From Planctomycetota bacterium (GTDB lineage: Bacteria; Planctomycetota; B15-G4; SIAN01): a DNA stretch of 64,000 bases. The notes under the pieces were generated by a model. It ran no database searches. It worked only from the letters and a program-made list of their open reading frames with translations, and was not told the origin of the DNA. The stretch is from assembly GCA_009691715.1 (NCBI GenBank), contig SIAN01000002.1, positions 168,432-232,431 of the forward strand. Direction: 5' to 3'. Numbering within the stretch: the first letter of the stretch is position 1; every line of letters begins with the position of its first letter. Of this stretch, positions 7,608-15,417 are shown piece by piece. A program made the translations under genes and the position numbers.

Positions 7608-10258
7608 CGACCGCTCCGCATCGCGCGCCGGGCTTGCTGCGCCGGAGCGGCGCCCCTCGGCGCCGCGAACGCCAGCGGCAAGATCTCACCATAGGTCCGG
7701 ACGAAGTGGAATCTGAGCCCGCGTTTCAGATCGGGCCGGATCTCATTCACATCCTTCTCGTTGTCGGCGGGCAGGACCACCTCGCGCAGGCCGGCGCGCC
7801 GAGCGGCGAGGAGCTTTTCACGGATGCCGCCGACCGGGAGGACCTGTCCGGTCAGCGTGATCTCGCCGGTCATCGCCAATCCCGGCACGACTAGCCGGCC
7901 GGTGAGCAGGGAGACCAGCGCCGTCGTCAGCGTCACTCCCGCCGATGGGCCGTCCTTGCGCACCGCACCCGCGGGGACATGGAGGTGAAGTCCGGCCTCC
8001 TTGTCGAGGCGCGCGGTGATCCCGAGCGTCGCGCCATGCGCCAGCACGTAGCTGATCGCGATGCGCGCCGACTCCTGCATCACGTCGCCGAGCATGCCGG
8101 TGAGCTCAAGACCCTTGCGCGCGTTCGGGATCGCCATCGCCTGGATTTCGAGCACCTCGCCGCCGACCGGCGTCCAGGCGAGGCCCATGGCGACGCCCAC
8201 CGGACGCGGTCCCCGCAGTCGGTCCTGCAGGTAGCGCGGCGCACCGAGGTACTTCGGGAGATCGGCCAGGTCGACGTTCACGGCCTGTTCGGACGCCCTG
8301 ACGGTGCGCTTCTTCCCCGGCCGCGCGGCGCCAGCAGAAACCCGTTCCTGAAGCTCGCGCGCGACCTTGCGACAGACCCGCGCCAGGCGCTTGTCGAGGG
8401 CCCGCACGCCCGCCTCGCGCGTGTGGCCGAGCACGATTGCCGTGAGCGCGCGGCGCGTGACGCGCAGTTCCGCCGGCGCGAGTCCGTGATCGCGCCGTTG
8501 TTTCGGCAGCAGGAAGCGGGCTGCGATGACCACTTTCTCCTCGGTCACGTAACCCGACAGTTCGACCACATCGAGGCGGTCGCGCAACGCGGGCGGGACC
8601 GCGTCGAGGTCGTTGGCAGTCGCCACGAAGAAGACCCGCGACAGGTCGAGCGGCACTTCGAGGTAGTGGTCGGAGAAGCTCCCGTTCTGTTCGGGATCGA
8701 GCGCTTCCAGCAGTGCCGAGCCGGGATCGCCGCGGAAGTCGGAACCGAGCTTGTCGAGCTCGTCGAGCATGAAGACCGGGTTCATCGAGCCCGCGCTGCG
8801 CATGCCGCGCACGATGCGACCGGGCTGTGCGCCGACGTAGGTGCGGCGGTGGCCGCGCACCTCGGCCTCATCGCGAACGCCGCCGAGCGAGACGCGCACA
8901 AACTTGCGGCCGAGCGCATCCGCGATCGAGCGGCCGAGCGATGTCTTGCCCACTCCTGGCGGACCGAGCAGGCAGAGAATCTGTCCTTTGTGGTCGGGCC
9001 GGCGCGCGCGCACCGCGAGGAATTCGAGGATCCGGTCCTTGATCTCGTCGAGGCCGTGGTGGTCGCGGTCGAGCACCTTGCGCGCCTGCGCGAGGTCGAG
9101 CGTGTCGACGGTCTCCTTGCCGAACGGCAGCGCGAACAGCCAGTCGAGATAGCCGCGCAGCACCGCCGCCTCGGGACTGTCGCTGGTGAGCGACGCGAGG
9201 CGGCGGAGGTCTTCTTCGGCGCGCTCCTTCGCCGCTGGCGTCAGGGCGAGCTCTTTCAGCCGGCGCCGGAAGTCCTCGACCTCGACGCCGCGCTCGTCGT
9301 GATCTTCACCGAGCTCCTTCTTGATCGCCTTCAACTGCTCGCGCAAGAAGAACTCGTGCTGGCGTTTCTCGATCTTGCTCCGAATCTCGTCCTGCAGCCG
9401 GTTGCCGAGCGTGAGGATCTGGAGCTCGCGCGTCAGCTCCTCCGCGACCCGTTCAAGGCGGCGCTGCACATCGAGCGTGCCGAGCAGCTCGGCGCGCACC
9501 TCGTGCTGCTTCAGGACGTAGGTGGCCGCGAAGTCGGCGAGCGCGCCTTTCCGTTCGATGTTGAGGACGGCAACGCCCATCTCCTGCGCCGACTCGCTGC
9601 TGCCCGGCGCGTTCTCGATCAACTGGCGCAGGAGTCCGCGGACGTTGCGCGCCAGCGCTTCGGCGACGTCGCCCTTCGCCGGCACCTCGTCCGGATAGGC
9701 AACCTTGGCGATCAGGTAGGGCTCGGTCCTGAGGAACCGCTCGACGCGGAACCGGCGGCTGCCCTGCACCAACAGCGTCCGCGTGCCGTCGGGCATCTGC
9801 AGCGAACGCAGGATGCGAACGAGGCAGCCGAACTCGCCGAGCTGATCGGGCGTCGGCGGCGTCGATGCCTCGACCGGCTCGCCCGACTCACCGCCGCGAA
9901 ACGGGAGGATGCCGAGAAACTCGGACTGACTCGCCGCCTGCACCACGGTCCGTTCCGACCACGGCGACTTGAGGACGATCGGCAACGTCAGGTCGGGAAA
10001 GACGACGACGCCGGCAGCCGCTACGACGAACAGGTTCGGCGGGAAGCGGTCGCCACGGCGCAGGAGCGCGCCGTCGTCGGAGGCCGCGGCCGTCGCAACC
10101 CCGTCCGGTTCGACCACCTCGACCGGAGTCGGCGTGCGCGGCGGCTCGGAGCCCGGTGCGGGTGCGTCAGGCGTTGGCGTGCGAGGCGTTTCAGTGTCCG
10201 GCGCCTTGGCATCGCGCCGATCACCGGCGTCGTCGCGTTCCCCACCCCGCTCGATCAC
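7604..10258 (-). CDS. lon: ATP-dependent protease La (Lon)
   Basis: This is a Lon-type AAA+ serine protease with, in order, the N-terminal substrate-binding LON domain (about residues 65-260), a coiled helical linker (KIEKRQHEFFLREQLKAIKK), the AAA+ module with Walker A GPPGVGKTS (about residue 430) and Walker B VFMLDELDK, and the protease domain with the Ser-Lys dyad (KDGPSAGVTL near residue 772; GIREKLLAARR near 815). It degrades misfolded and regulatory proteins in the cytoplasm. The chosen start is GTG at 10258, because a strong GGAGGT lies 8 nt upstream of it; an upstream in-frame ATG at 10342 would cover that site. The result is 884 residues with a Pro/Thr-rich N-terminal tail. The stop overlaps the next gene by 4 bp. 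Confidence 0.95.
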   Translation of the reverse strand: MIERGGERDDAGDRRDAKAPDTETPRTPTPDAPAPGSEPPRTPTPVEVVEPDGVATAAASDDGALLRRGDRFPPNLFVVAAAGVVVFPDLTLPIVLKSPWSERTVVQAASQSEFLGILPFRGGESGEPVEASTPPTPDQLGEFGCLVRILRSLQMPDGTRTLLVQGSRRFRVERFLRTEPYLIAKVAYPDEVPAKGDVAEALARNVRGLLRQLIENAPGSSESAQEMGVAVLNIERKGALADFAATYVLKQHEVRAELLGTLDVQRRLERVAEELTRELQILTLGNRLQDEIRSKIEKRQHEFFLREQLKAIKKELGEDHDERGVEVEDFRRRLKELALTPAAKERAEEDLRRLASLTSDSPEAAVLRGYLDWLFALPFGKETVDTLDLAQARKVLDRDHHGLDEIKDRILEFLAVRARRPDHKGQILCLLGPPGVGKTSLGRSIADALGRKFVRVSLGGVRDEAEVRGHRRTYVGAQPGRIVRGMRSAGSMNPVFMLDELDKLGSDFRGDPGSALLEALDPEQNGSFSDHYLEVPLDLSRVFFVATANDLDAVPPALRDRLDVVELSGYVTEEKVVIAARFLLPKQRRDHGLAPAELRVTRRALTAIVLGHTREAGVRALDKRLARVCRKVARELQERVSAGAARPGKKRTVRASEQAVNVDLADLPKYLGAPRYLQDRLRGPRPVGVAMGLAWTPVGGEVLEIQAMAIPNARKGLELTGMLGDVMQESARIAISYVLAHGATLGITARLDKEAGLHLHVPAGAVRKDGPSAGVTLTTALVSLLTGRLVVPGLAMTGEITLTGQVLPVGGIREKLLAARRAGLREVVLPADNEKDVNEIRPDLKRGLRFHFVRTYGEILPLAFAAPRGAAPAQQARRAMRSGR
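10244..10251 (-). promoter_or_regulatory. start-region codons of lon after a strong Shine-Dalgarno
   Basis: The reverse strand carries GGAGGT about 8 nt upstream of the GTG at 10256-10258. This ribosome-binding site decides the lon start in favour of the GTG over the ATG 84 bp further upstream. The interval given marks the first codons downstream of that GTG; the Shine-Dalgarno itself lies at about 10267-10272. Confidence 0.5.
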
Positions 10259-10489
10259 GATCGCACACCTCCGGGCTCGCGGAAGCGCGTGCCGCAGGCC
10301 AGCGCCGGGCGCGCGAGGCAGAGGAGCATAGGCGGCGCCCACGAAAACGTGGTCGGGCGGGCGATTGCCAGCGCTCGAGGGGCAAGATCAAGTTCGGCCC
10401 GCCGATTGATGTTTCGAGCCGTTATCAGTGAACCGTGCGCCAGACTTGGCGACCTGCCCCCCAGTTTCACCTTCCCGGATCGAGTCGCA

Positions 10490-11641
10490 ATGAAGCCCTC
10501 CCCTGAGCGGTCTCGCACGGGCACCAAGCCTCCAGCCACGATGCTCGCCTTCGCCGCGGTGATCGTCGTCGGCGGTCTGATCGCGTGGCAACTGCTCGGC
10601 GATTCGGGACACCCGACGATCTCGCCCACGAACCCACCGATGGTGGCACCCGACGACGGCGCCGCGCCGCTGCCGCTCGAAGGGGCGATCGTCGCTCCAC
10701 ATCCAACCGCGCAAATCGATGAGGACAAGAAGTTCAAGGGGTCGATGAAACAGGCCGCGACCTTGAAGGTCCGCAACCCGAAGACCGGCGAGGTCGAGTT
10801 CAAGGCGCAGCACTCCCTGAACGGCCGTGTGATCAGCGACCGCGACGAGACCCCGATCTATGCGTTCAAGGTCTGGCTGATTCCCGAGTCCTACGGCGCG
10901 CCGGAAACGGCGAAGAACAACGTCTCCCCCAACACGATGCGCAACGGCGTGTTGCACCTCGATGGCCAGCTCGAAGGCAAGTACCACATGGTGGTCGAGA
11001 GCCGCGAGCACGAAGCGGTCACGCGCTTCATCGAGTTGCCCTACGACGGCGAACTGGTCGTGCGACTCAAGTACGGGACCTGCATCCGCGGGGTCGTCCG
11101 CGACTCGTTCCTGCAACCGGTGCCCAACGTCGACGTGGAGCTGAGTTTCGATGTGGCGCGGCTCGATCCGGGGGTCACGCCGCCGATGCAGCGCCTGGCG
11201 AAGAGCGACGCCAACGGTCGCTACTTCTTCTACAAGCTGCCGGGCGGGACCTACTCGGTGAGCGCGAAGCTCTTCGGGGACGCGCTGGCAAGCGAGCCGG
11301 AGTTCCGGCTCGACCCCGGGAACGAGGTGACCCGCGACTTCATGATCGGCCACCTCGGGACCCTGCGGGTGGTCATCAGCAATCCGATCGACCAGCCCCT
11401 CGCGCGGGCCAAGACAACCCTCTACAGCAAGCTCGACGATGGCCGCGACCGGGTCGTTCGTTCGTCGCTTTCGGACCTGAAGGGAGTCGCGCGTCTCGAA
11501 TTCGTGCGCGAAGGCAGCTACAAGCTGAAGATCTCGGTGCAGGGCTTCGTGCCCCACGAGGAGACGGTCGTCGTAGCCGCAGGCGACACGTCGCGCGACA
11601 TCAGCGTGCGGCTCGAGATCGCGCCGAAGTCGGGCGGCTGA
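10490..11641 (+). CDS. membrane-anchored protein with carboxypeptidase-regulatory-like domains
   Basis: The 383-residue product starts at ATG 10490. A short cytoplasmic tail is followed by one membrane segment (about residues 15-37) and then a Pro-rich spacer. The rest is beta-rich, with repeats of the carboxypeptidase-regulatory (transthyretin-like) type, for example CIRGVVRDSFLQPVPNVDVE, DANGRYFFYKLPGGTYSVSA and YKLKISVQGFVPHEETVVV. Such domains act as extracellular adhesion or assembly modules; no catalytic residues are visible. The frame is open far upstream, but that region is antisense to lon. It is divergent from lon, with about 230 bp between them. FabZ-like dehydratase follows 36 bp downstream. 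Confidence 0.75.
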   Translation: MKPSPERSRTGTKPPATMLAFAAVIVVGGLIAWQLLGDSGHPTISPTNPPMVAPDDGAAPLPLEGAIVAPHPTAQIDEDKKFKGSMKQAATLKVRNPKTGEVEFKAQHSLNGRVISDRDETPIYAFKVWLIPESYGAPETAKNNVSPNTMRNGVLHLDGQLEGKYHMVVESREHEAVTRFIELPYDGELVVRLKYGTCIRGVVRDSFLQPVPNVDVELSFDVARLDPGVTPPMQRLAKSDANGRYFFYKLPGGTYSVSAKLFGDALASEPEFRLDPGNEVTRDFMIGHLGTLRVVISNPIDQPLARAKTTLYSKLDDGRDRVVRSSLSDLKGVARLEFVREGSYKLKISVQGFVPHEETVVVAAGDTSRDISVRLEIAPKSGG

Positions 11642-11677
11642 CGGCTGCTGGCAGGGCGCGACGGAAACGACGACGCG

Positions 11678-12163
11678 ATGCCCGCCGCCGCCCCGATCCT
11701 CGCCCCTGACCGCTTCGATCCTGCGCCGCAGTTGCTGGGCAAGGAGGGCATCCGCGAGTGGGTGCCACAGCGCTTCGAGTTCGAGATGCTCGACGCGATC
11801 CTGCATTTCGACGAGACGACGCAGGTGGCGGTCGCCGCAAAACAGCTCGGCAGCGACGAGTTCTGGGTGCGCGGCCACATCCCGGGGCTGCCGCTGTTTC
11901 CAGGCGTGCTGATGATCGAGAGCTCGGCGCAGCTCTGCTGCTACCTCTTCAGCCGGATGAATCGGGAGAAGCGCTTCTTCGCCTTCGGTGGCGTCGACGC
12001 CGTCCGCTTCCGTGGCACCGTCAAGCCGGGTGACCGCGTCATCCTGATGGCGCGTGCGCGGAAGTTGCGGGCCAACCTCGGCATCTTCGAGACCCAGGCG
12101 TTCGTCGGCTCGCGGCTGGTATTCGAAGGAATCATCACCGGGATGGTGCTGCCGAGCGCGTGA
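11678..12163 (+). CDS. FabZ-family 3-hydroxyacyl-ACP dehydratase-like hotdog protein
   Basis: This 161-residue protein has the FabZ/FabA hotdog signature RGHIPGLPLFPGVLMIESSAQ split over residues about 65-85, where the His is the catalytic base candidate. The family dehydrates 3-hydroxyacyl-ACP in fatty acid elongation. The length and motif fit FabZ, but the C-terminal KPGDRVILMARARKLR resembles divergent dehydratases that planctomycetes often carry in several copies, so it may serve a specialised lipid rather than bulk synthesis. No other fatty-acid gene is nearby. The gene is followed by an intrinsic-terminator-like hairpin oriented for the opposite strand. Confidence 0.8.
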   Translation: MPAAAPILAPDRFDPAPQLLGKEGIREWVPQRFEFEMLDAILHFDETTQVAVAAKQLGSDEFWVRGHIPGLPLFPGVLMIESSAQLCCYLFSRMNREKRFFAFGGVDAVRFRGTVKPGDRVILMARARKLRANLGIFETQAFVGSRLVFEGIITGMVLPSA

Positions 12164-12179
12164 GGGCGACAGGGCCTTC

Positions 12180-12216
12180 GAAAAAGGATCGGGGCGAGCG
12201 GGCGCTCGCCCCGATC
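12180..12216 (-). terminator. intrinsic terminator for the leftward receiver-like gene
   Basis: A perfect 13-bp stem (GATCGGGGCGAGC with its complement, 12187-12199 and 12204-12216) has a 4-nt GGGC loop. On the reverse strand it is followed by CCTTTTTC (12180-12186), giving the U tract. On the forward strand no T run follows, so it should act mainly on leftward transcription from the gene at 12418-12801. Confidence 0.75.
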
Positions 12217-12417
12217 GGGATTCAGGTCGCAGCACGGCATCGATGGGTGGGCACCCTGCTCCGAGAGCGGCCGTTCTTCGACCCCTGACAACGATTCGCG
12301 GCGCAAGGAGACAACTGCCGTGCCGTGTCCGCTGGCGCCACCCGTACGAGAATTCCGGCCGAGCTCGCGCCGCCTGGGCCAAATCGGCGCAGGAGCGAGC
12401 AGCGGGACCACTGCGCC

Positions 12418-12801
12418 TCAGCGCGCGCGCGCCGGCGAAGCCCGCCGCTCTCGCAACCGCCGGATCGTCCGAAAGAAGTCGACCGGCTCGAGCGGGAGCC
12501 GCTGCAGGGCGAACACGCGACCGCGGACCTTGTCCGCCTTGAGCTTCGCGATCGCCGACTCGTGGCCGATCACGATGACGTCGAGCTGCGGCATGTCGCG
12601 ACGCACCTGCTCGATCAGCGACTCGTGCTCCGGCACGGCGGGGTCGAGCGCGACGATCAGGCCGTCGATCTCGGACTGGCGGATCTTCTCGAGCGCGAGG
12701 ACGCCGAGCTCCTCGTCGACCACGATGTCGCCGAAGGCGGCCAGGCCGACCTTCACTTGGTCGAGCAGCTCATGCGAGTGGATGGCGAGGAAGAGGCGCA
12801 T
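12418..12801 (-). CDS. small receiver-like protein
   Basis: The 127-residue product starts at ATG 12801. The alternating hydrophobic strands and helices (MRLFLAIHSHELL, GLIVALDPAVPEHE, DVIVIGHESAI) resemble a CheY-like receiver fold. The acidic pocket is not convincing: the segment where the phosphoacceptor Asp is expected reads DGLIVALDP. This is my fold guess, not a family match. It lies leftward, divergent from the RNase HII-like gene with 30 bp between starts, and has its own terminator downstream at 12180-12216. The 200 bp between that terminator and the gene hold nothing I can identify. Confidence 0.55.
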   Translation of the reverse strand: MRLFLAIHSHELLDQVKVGLAAFGDIVVDEELGVLALEKIRQSEIDGLIVALDPAVPEHESLIEQVRRDMPQLDVIVIGHESAIAKLKADKVRGRVFALQRLPLEPVDFFRTIRRLRERRASPARAR

Positions 12802-12831
12802 GGCCCCCCTATCGGACGCCGGAGCCCGCCC

Positions 12832-13770
12832 ATGAAAGCGATCGGCGGGATCGACGAGGCCGGCCTCGGGCCGACGCTCGGGCCGCTGGTTTTCGGGGCG
12901 ACCCTGTTCCTCGGAGAGCGCCCCGCCATTGACGATCTGCGCGGCACGCTCGCGGGCGTGGTCGAGCGCACCTTCGACCCGACCGGCGAAACCCTCGGGG
13001 TCGACGACAGTAAGCGGCTGTTCGCCGGGCGCCGCGCGCTCGCGCCGCTCGAGCTGCCGGCGTTGGCGTTGCTGCATCCGCGGGGGGCGCGGCCAGCGGC
13101 GCTCGATGAACTGCTCGGCGGCGAAAACCCGGCGGCGACGTTGGCGCCGTGGTACCGCACGCGGCTCGAGCTTCCGGTGGAGGTGACTGCCGGCGCCGTC
13201 GATGGCTGGCGCGCGCGACTCGGCGCCGCGTTGGCGCAGCGCGGGCTCGCCGTGCCACTCGCCATCGTCGATCCGGTGTTCGAGCCGACGTTGAACGCGC
13301 GATTCAAGAGCGGACTCAACAAGGCCGACGCAGTGCTCGAACGGGTCGGGCTGTTGCTGCTGCGCCTTGTCGCCGCGGCGCCAGGGATCGACGTCGAGAT
13401 CATCGTCGATCGGCTCGGCGGGCGGCGCTACTACGGCGAGTTCCTCCGCCATCTGTTCCCGTTCCGACCGCTCGCCATCGTGCATGAGGAGCCGGAGCGC
13501 TCGCGCTATCGCCTGCAGGACAGCGGCCGCACGATCGAGATCGCGTTCGAGGTCGGCGGCGACCAGAACCACCTGCCGATCGCCTGGGCGAGCGTCTGCG
13601 CCAAGTACGTGCGCGAACTGTGCATGACGCGGCTGAACGCCTGGTTCTGCGCACGCAAGTCGACGCTCGCGCCGACCGCGGGCTACCCGCAGGATGCACA
13701 GCGTTGGCTCGCCGAGTCGGCCGACGTGGTGTCGGCCGACGAGCGCGCGCTGCTGGTTCGTGAACGGTGA
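12832..13770 (+). CDS. RNase HII-like protein (divergent, with a large insertion)
   Basis: This 312-residue protein retains the four acidic positions of RNase HII: GIDEAGLGP at the N-terminus (Asp8, Glu9), IVDRLGG (Asp193) and GGDQNHLP (Asp244). It also has DDSKRLF early on, the helix ASVCAKYVRELCM corresponding to the ASxLAKVxRD helix of RNase HII, and GYPQDAQRWL near the end. RNase HII cleaves the RNA strand of RNA-DNA hybrids and single ribonucleotides in DNA. About 100 extra residues lie between the DSK motif and the third Asp, and the glycine-arginine-glycine substrate motif (GRG) reads GLG here. The specificity may therefore differ from rnhB. The next gene overlaps it by 4 bp. Confidence 0.7.
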   Translation: MKAIGGIDEAGLGPTLGPLVFGATLFLGERPAIDDLRGTLAGVVERTFDPTGETLGVDDSKRLFAGRRALAPLELPALALLHPRGARPAALDELLGGENPAATLAPWYRTRLELPVEVTAGAVDGWRARLGAALAQRGLAVPLAIVDPVFEPTLNARFKSGLNKADAVLERVGLLLLRLVAAAPGIDVEIIVDRLGGRRYYGEFLRHLFPFRPLAIVHEEPERSRYRLQDSGRTIEIAFEVGGDQNHLPIAWASVCAKYVRELCMTRLNAWFCARKSTLAPTAGYPQDAQRWLAESADVVSADERALLVRER

Positions 13771-14234
13771 GCGACGCATCGGCGGGCGAACTGCCGCACG
13801 ACCCGCCCGACCTCGAATCGGAGTGGAGCGCGCGCTACTTGCACGGGCTTCGTTGCTTTGACGCCGGCGACTTCCACGAAGCGCACGAACAGATCGAGGA
13901 GGTGTGGTCCGGCGAAGTCGGCGCGCGGCGCCACCTGTTGCAGGCGCTGATCCAGTTGGCCGTCGCGCTCCACCACCGAGAGCGCTCGAACTTCGGCGGC
14001 GCACTCACGCTGTGCGAGCGGGCACAGGAGCATCTCGCCGCAGTCACCGGCGAGACCTGTTTCATCGATCCCAAGGCGCTGGCGCAGCGAATCGCCGCGA
14101 TCGAGCGCGAGATGATCGCCCAACGAATGGCACCGGCCCCGACCTTTGCGGCCGAGCTGGTGCCGGACTTTTCGCCGGTACGCGCACGCATCGAGGCCGG
14201 ACGACGGTCGCGCGGCCTGGCAGCCTTCGACTGA
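13767..14234 (+). CDS. DUF309 domain protein
   Basis: The 155-residue product begins with GTG at 13767, overlapping the stop of the RNase HII-like gene (GTGA). The segment YLHGLRCFDAGDFHEAHEQIEEVW, read in two parts (FDAGDFHEAHE and EEVW), followed by LLQALIQLAVALHH is the hallmark of DUF309, a small all-helical family with conserved Asn/His/Glu positions. No function is established for it. Translational coupling to an RNase H-like protein is the only context clue. It converges with the receiver-GGDEF gene, leaving 19 bp. Confidence 0.75.
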   Translation: MSDASAGELPHDPPDLESEWSARYLHGLRCFDAGDFHEAHEQIEEVWSGEVGARRHLLQALIQLAVALHHRERSNFGGALTLCERAQEHLAAVTGETCFIDPKALAQRIAAIEREMIAQRMAPAPTFAAELVPDFSPVRARIEAGRRSRGLAAFD

Positions 14235-14253
14235 CGGCGGCGACTGCGGCGCG

Positions 14254-15288
14254 TTACGTCGTCCGCGTCGGCTTGCGCGCCTTCGGGACCAGCGGTTCGA
14301 CCGGCTTCCCGCCGCGCACCGCCAACCCACGGCCGTCCGGCGAGAGCTCGGCACTCGCAAGATCGGCATCGGCCTCGCGGACCAGTTCCTCGGCCGTCTG
14401 GCGCGTGCCCCCCGGCACCGTGGCGACCCCGATGCGGACCTTGAGCGGCAGTTCGCCGGATTCGACTGCGAGCTTGCGGCCGGCGAGACTTTCGCGGATC
14501 CGTTCGGCGACCACCCGCGCGCCCTCGATCGGCGTCGCCGGCAACAGCATGTGGAAACGCGCCGTCGCGGCGCGGCCGGCGACATCGACGTCGCGCGACT
14601 CGCACAAGAGAACGCCCGCCAGTTCGAGGATCGCCTCGTCGCCGGTCGTCTTTCCGTGCCGCTCGACCAGCTGATCGAAGCTCGCGATCTCAAGCGCGAC
14701 CAGCGACAGCGGCTGGCCGTAACGCGCACTCCGCTTGCACTCCTCCTCGACCTTGAGCGCGAGGAAGTCGCGCTGCACCAGCCCGGTCAACGGGTCAGTC
14801 ACCCTGGACATCATCGAGTCTTCGCCAGTGGTGCCGTCCAGCACGTCGCGGATCAGCCGGTCGTTCTTCGCACCGGCTGGCGTCCGCGACGAGAGCTCGA
14901 GCGGATCGACGCTGTTCCAGTCGCTCGCCAGCAGTTCGCGCAGCTCGATCGTGGTCGGGCTGCCGAACAGCACGCGCTTGGCGCCGACGTGGCGGGCGCG
15001 GGCGCGGACGTACGGATCATCGGCATCGGCGACGAGCAGCGTCGGCACCGCCGCGCGCGGCCCTTCGGCGACCTGGAGCCGGCGGCAAAGCTCGAAACCG
15101 GAGACGCCAGACAGCATGCAGGTGGCGATCAGCAGGTCGAAGCGCTGGCTGCCGGCGAGTTCGAGCGCGGTCGAGCCGTCGACGACCTCCGTGACGGTTG
15201 CTCCGGCATCACGCAGGATCGCAGCGAGGCGCGTGCGCTCACCGGGGTCGAAATGGGCGACCAAGAGCTCTGGCGTGGACAAAGGCAT
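14254..15288 (-). CDS. receiver plus degenerate GGDEF protein
   Basis: This 344-residue protein has an N-terminal receiver-like domain (residues about 5-125) and a C-terminal diguanylate-cyclase-like domain (about 165-325), recognised by DPLTGLVQRDFL and RVRIGVATVPGG-type segments. Both signatures are lost. The receiver segment FDLLIATCMLSG has Thr at the usual phosphoacceptor Asp position, and the cyclase active-site loop reads ATAR where GGDEF should be (GRAATARFHMLLP). Neither phosphorylation nor c-di-GMP synthesis is expected. A nucleotide- or protein-binding role is more likely. It is one of two pseudo-receiver-like proteins within 3 kb. Confidence 0.8.
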   Translation of the reverse strand: MPLSTPELLVAHFDPGERTRLAAILRDAGATVTEVVDGSTALELAGSQRFDLLIATCMLSGVSGFELCRRLQVAEGPRAAVPTLLVADADDPYVRARARHVGAKRVLFGSPTTIELRELLASDWNSVDPLELSSRTPAGAKNDRLIRDVLDGTTGEDSMMSRVTDPLTGLVQRDFLALKVEEECKRSARYGQPLSLVALEIASFDQLVERHGKTTGDEAILELAGVLLCESRDVDVAGRAATARFHMLLPATPIEGARVVAERIRESLAGRKLAVESGELPLKVRIGVATVPGGTRQTAEELVREADADLASAELSPDGRGLAVRGGKPVEPLVPKARKPTRTT

Positions 15289-15417
15289 CTCCTCATCGGG
15301 GCGCCGACCGACGCCGGCGTGGCGCGGGCAGCCGCTGACCCCATTTCGGCCGTTGCGCGCCCCGACCTTAGAAAAATGTTCCGGTCCGCCCGGGGGTGGC
15401 CGCGCCGTGGGCGATCA

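Noticed and set aside
10259..10342. Lon start at ATG 10342
   Set aside because: The strong GGAGGT lies between that ATG and the GTG at 10258, and the extra residues are not conserved.
7979..10489. Upstream extension of the carboxypeptidase-regulatory gene
   Set aside because: The frame is open but lies antisense to lon and has no conserved residues; the membrane segment right after ATG 10490 fits a true start.
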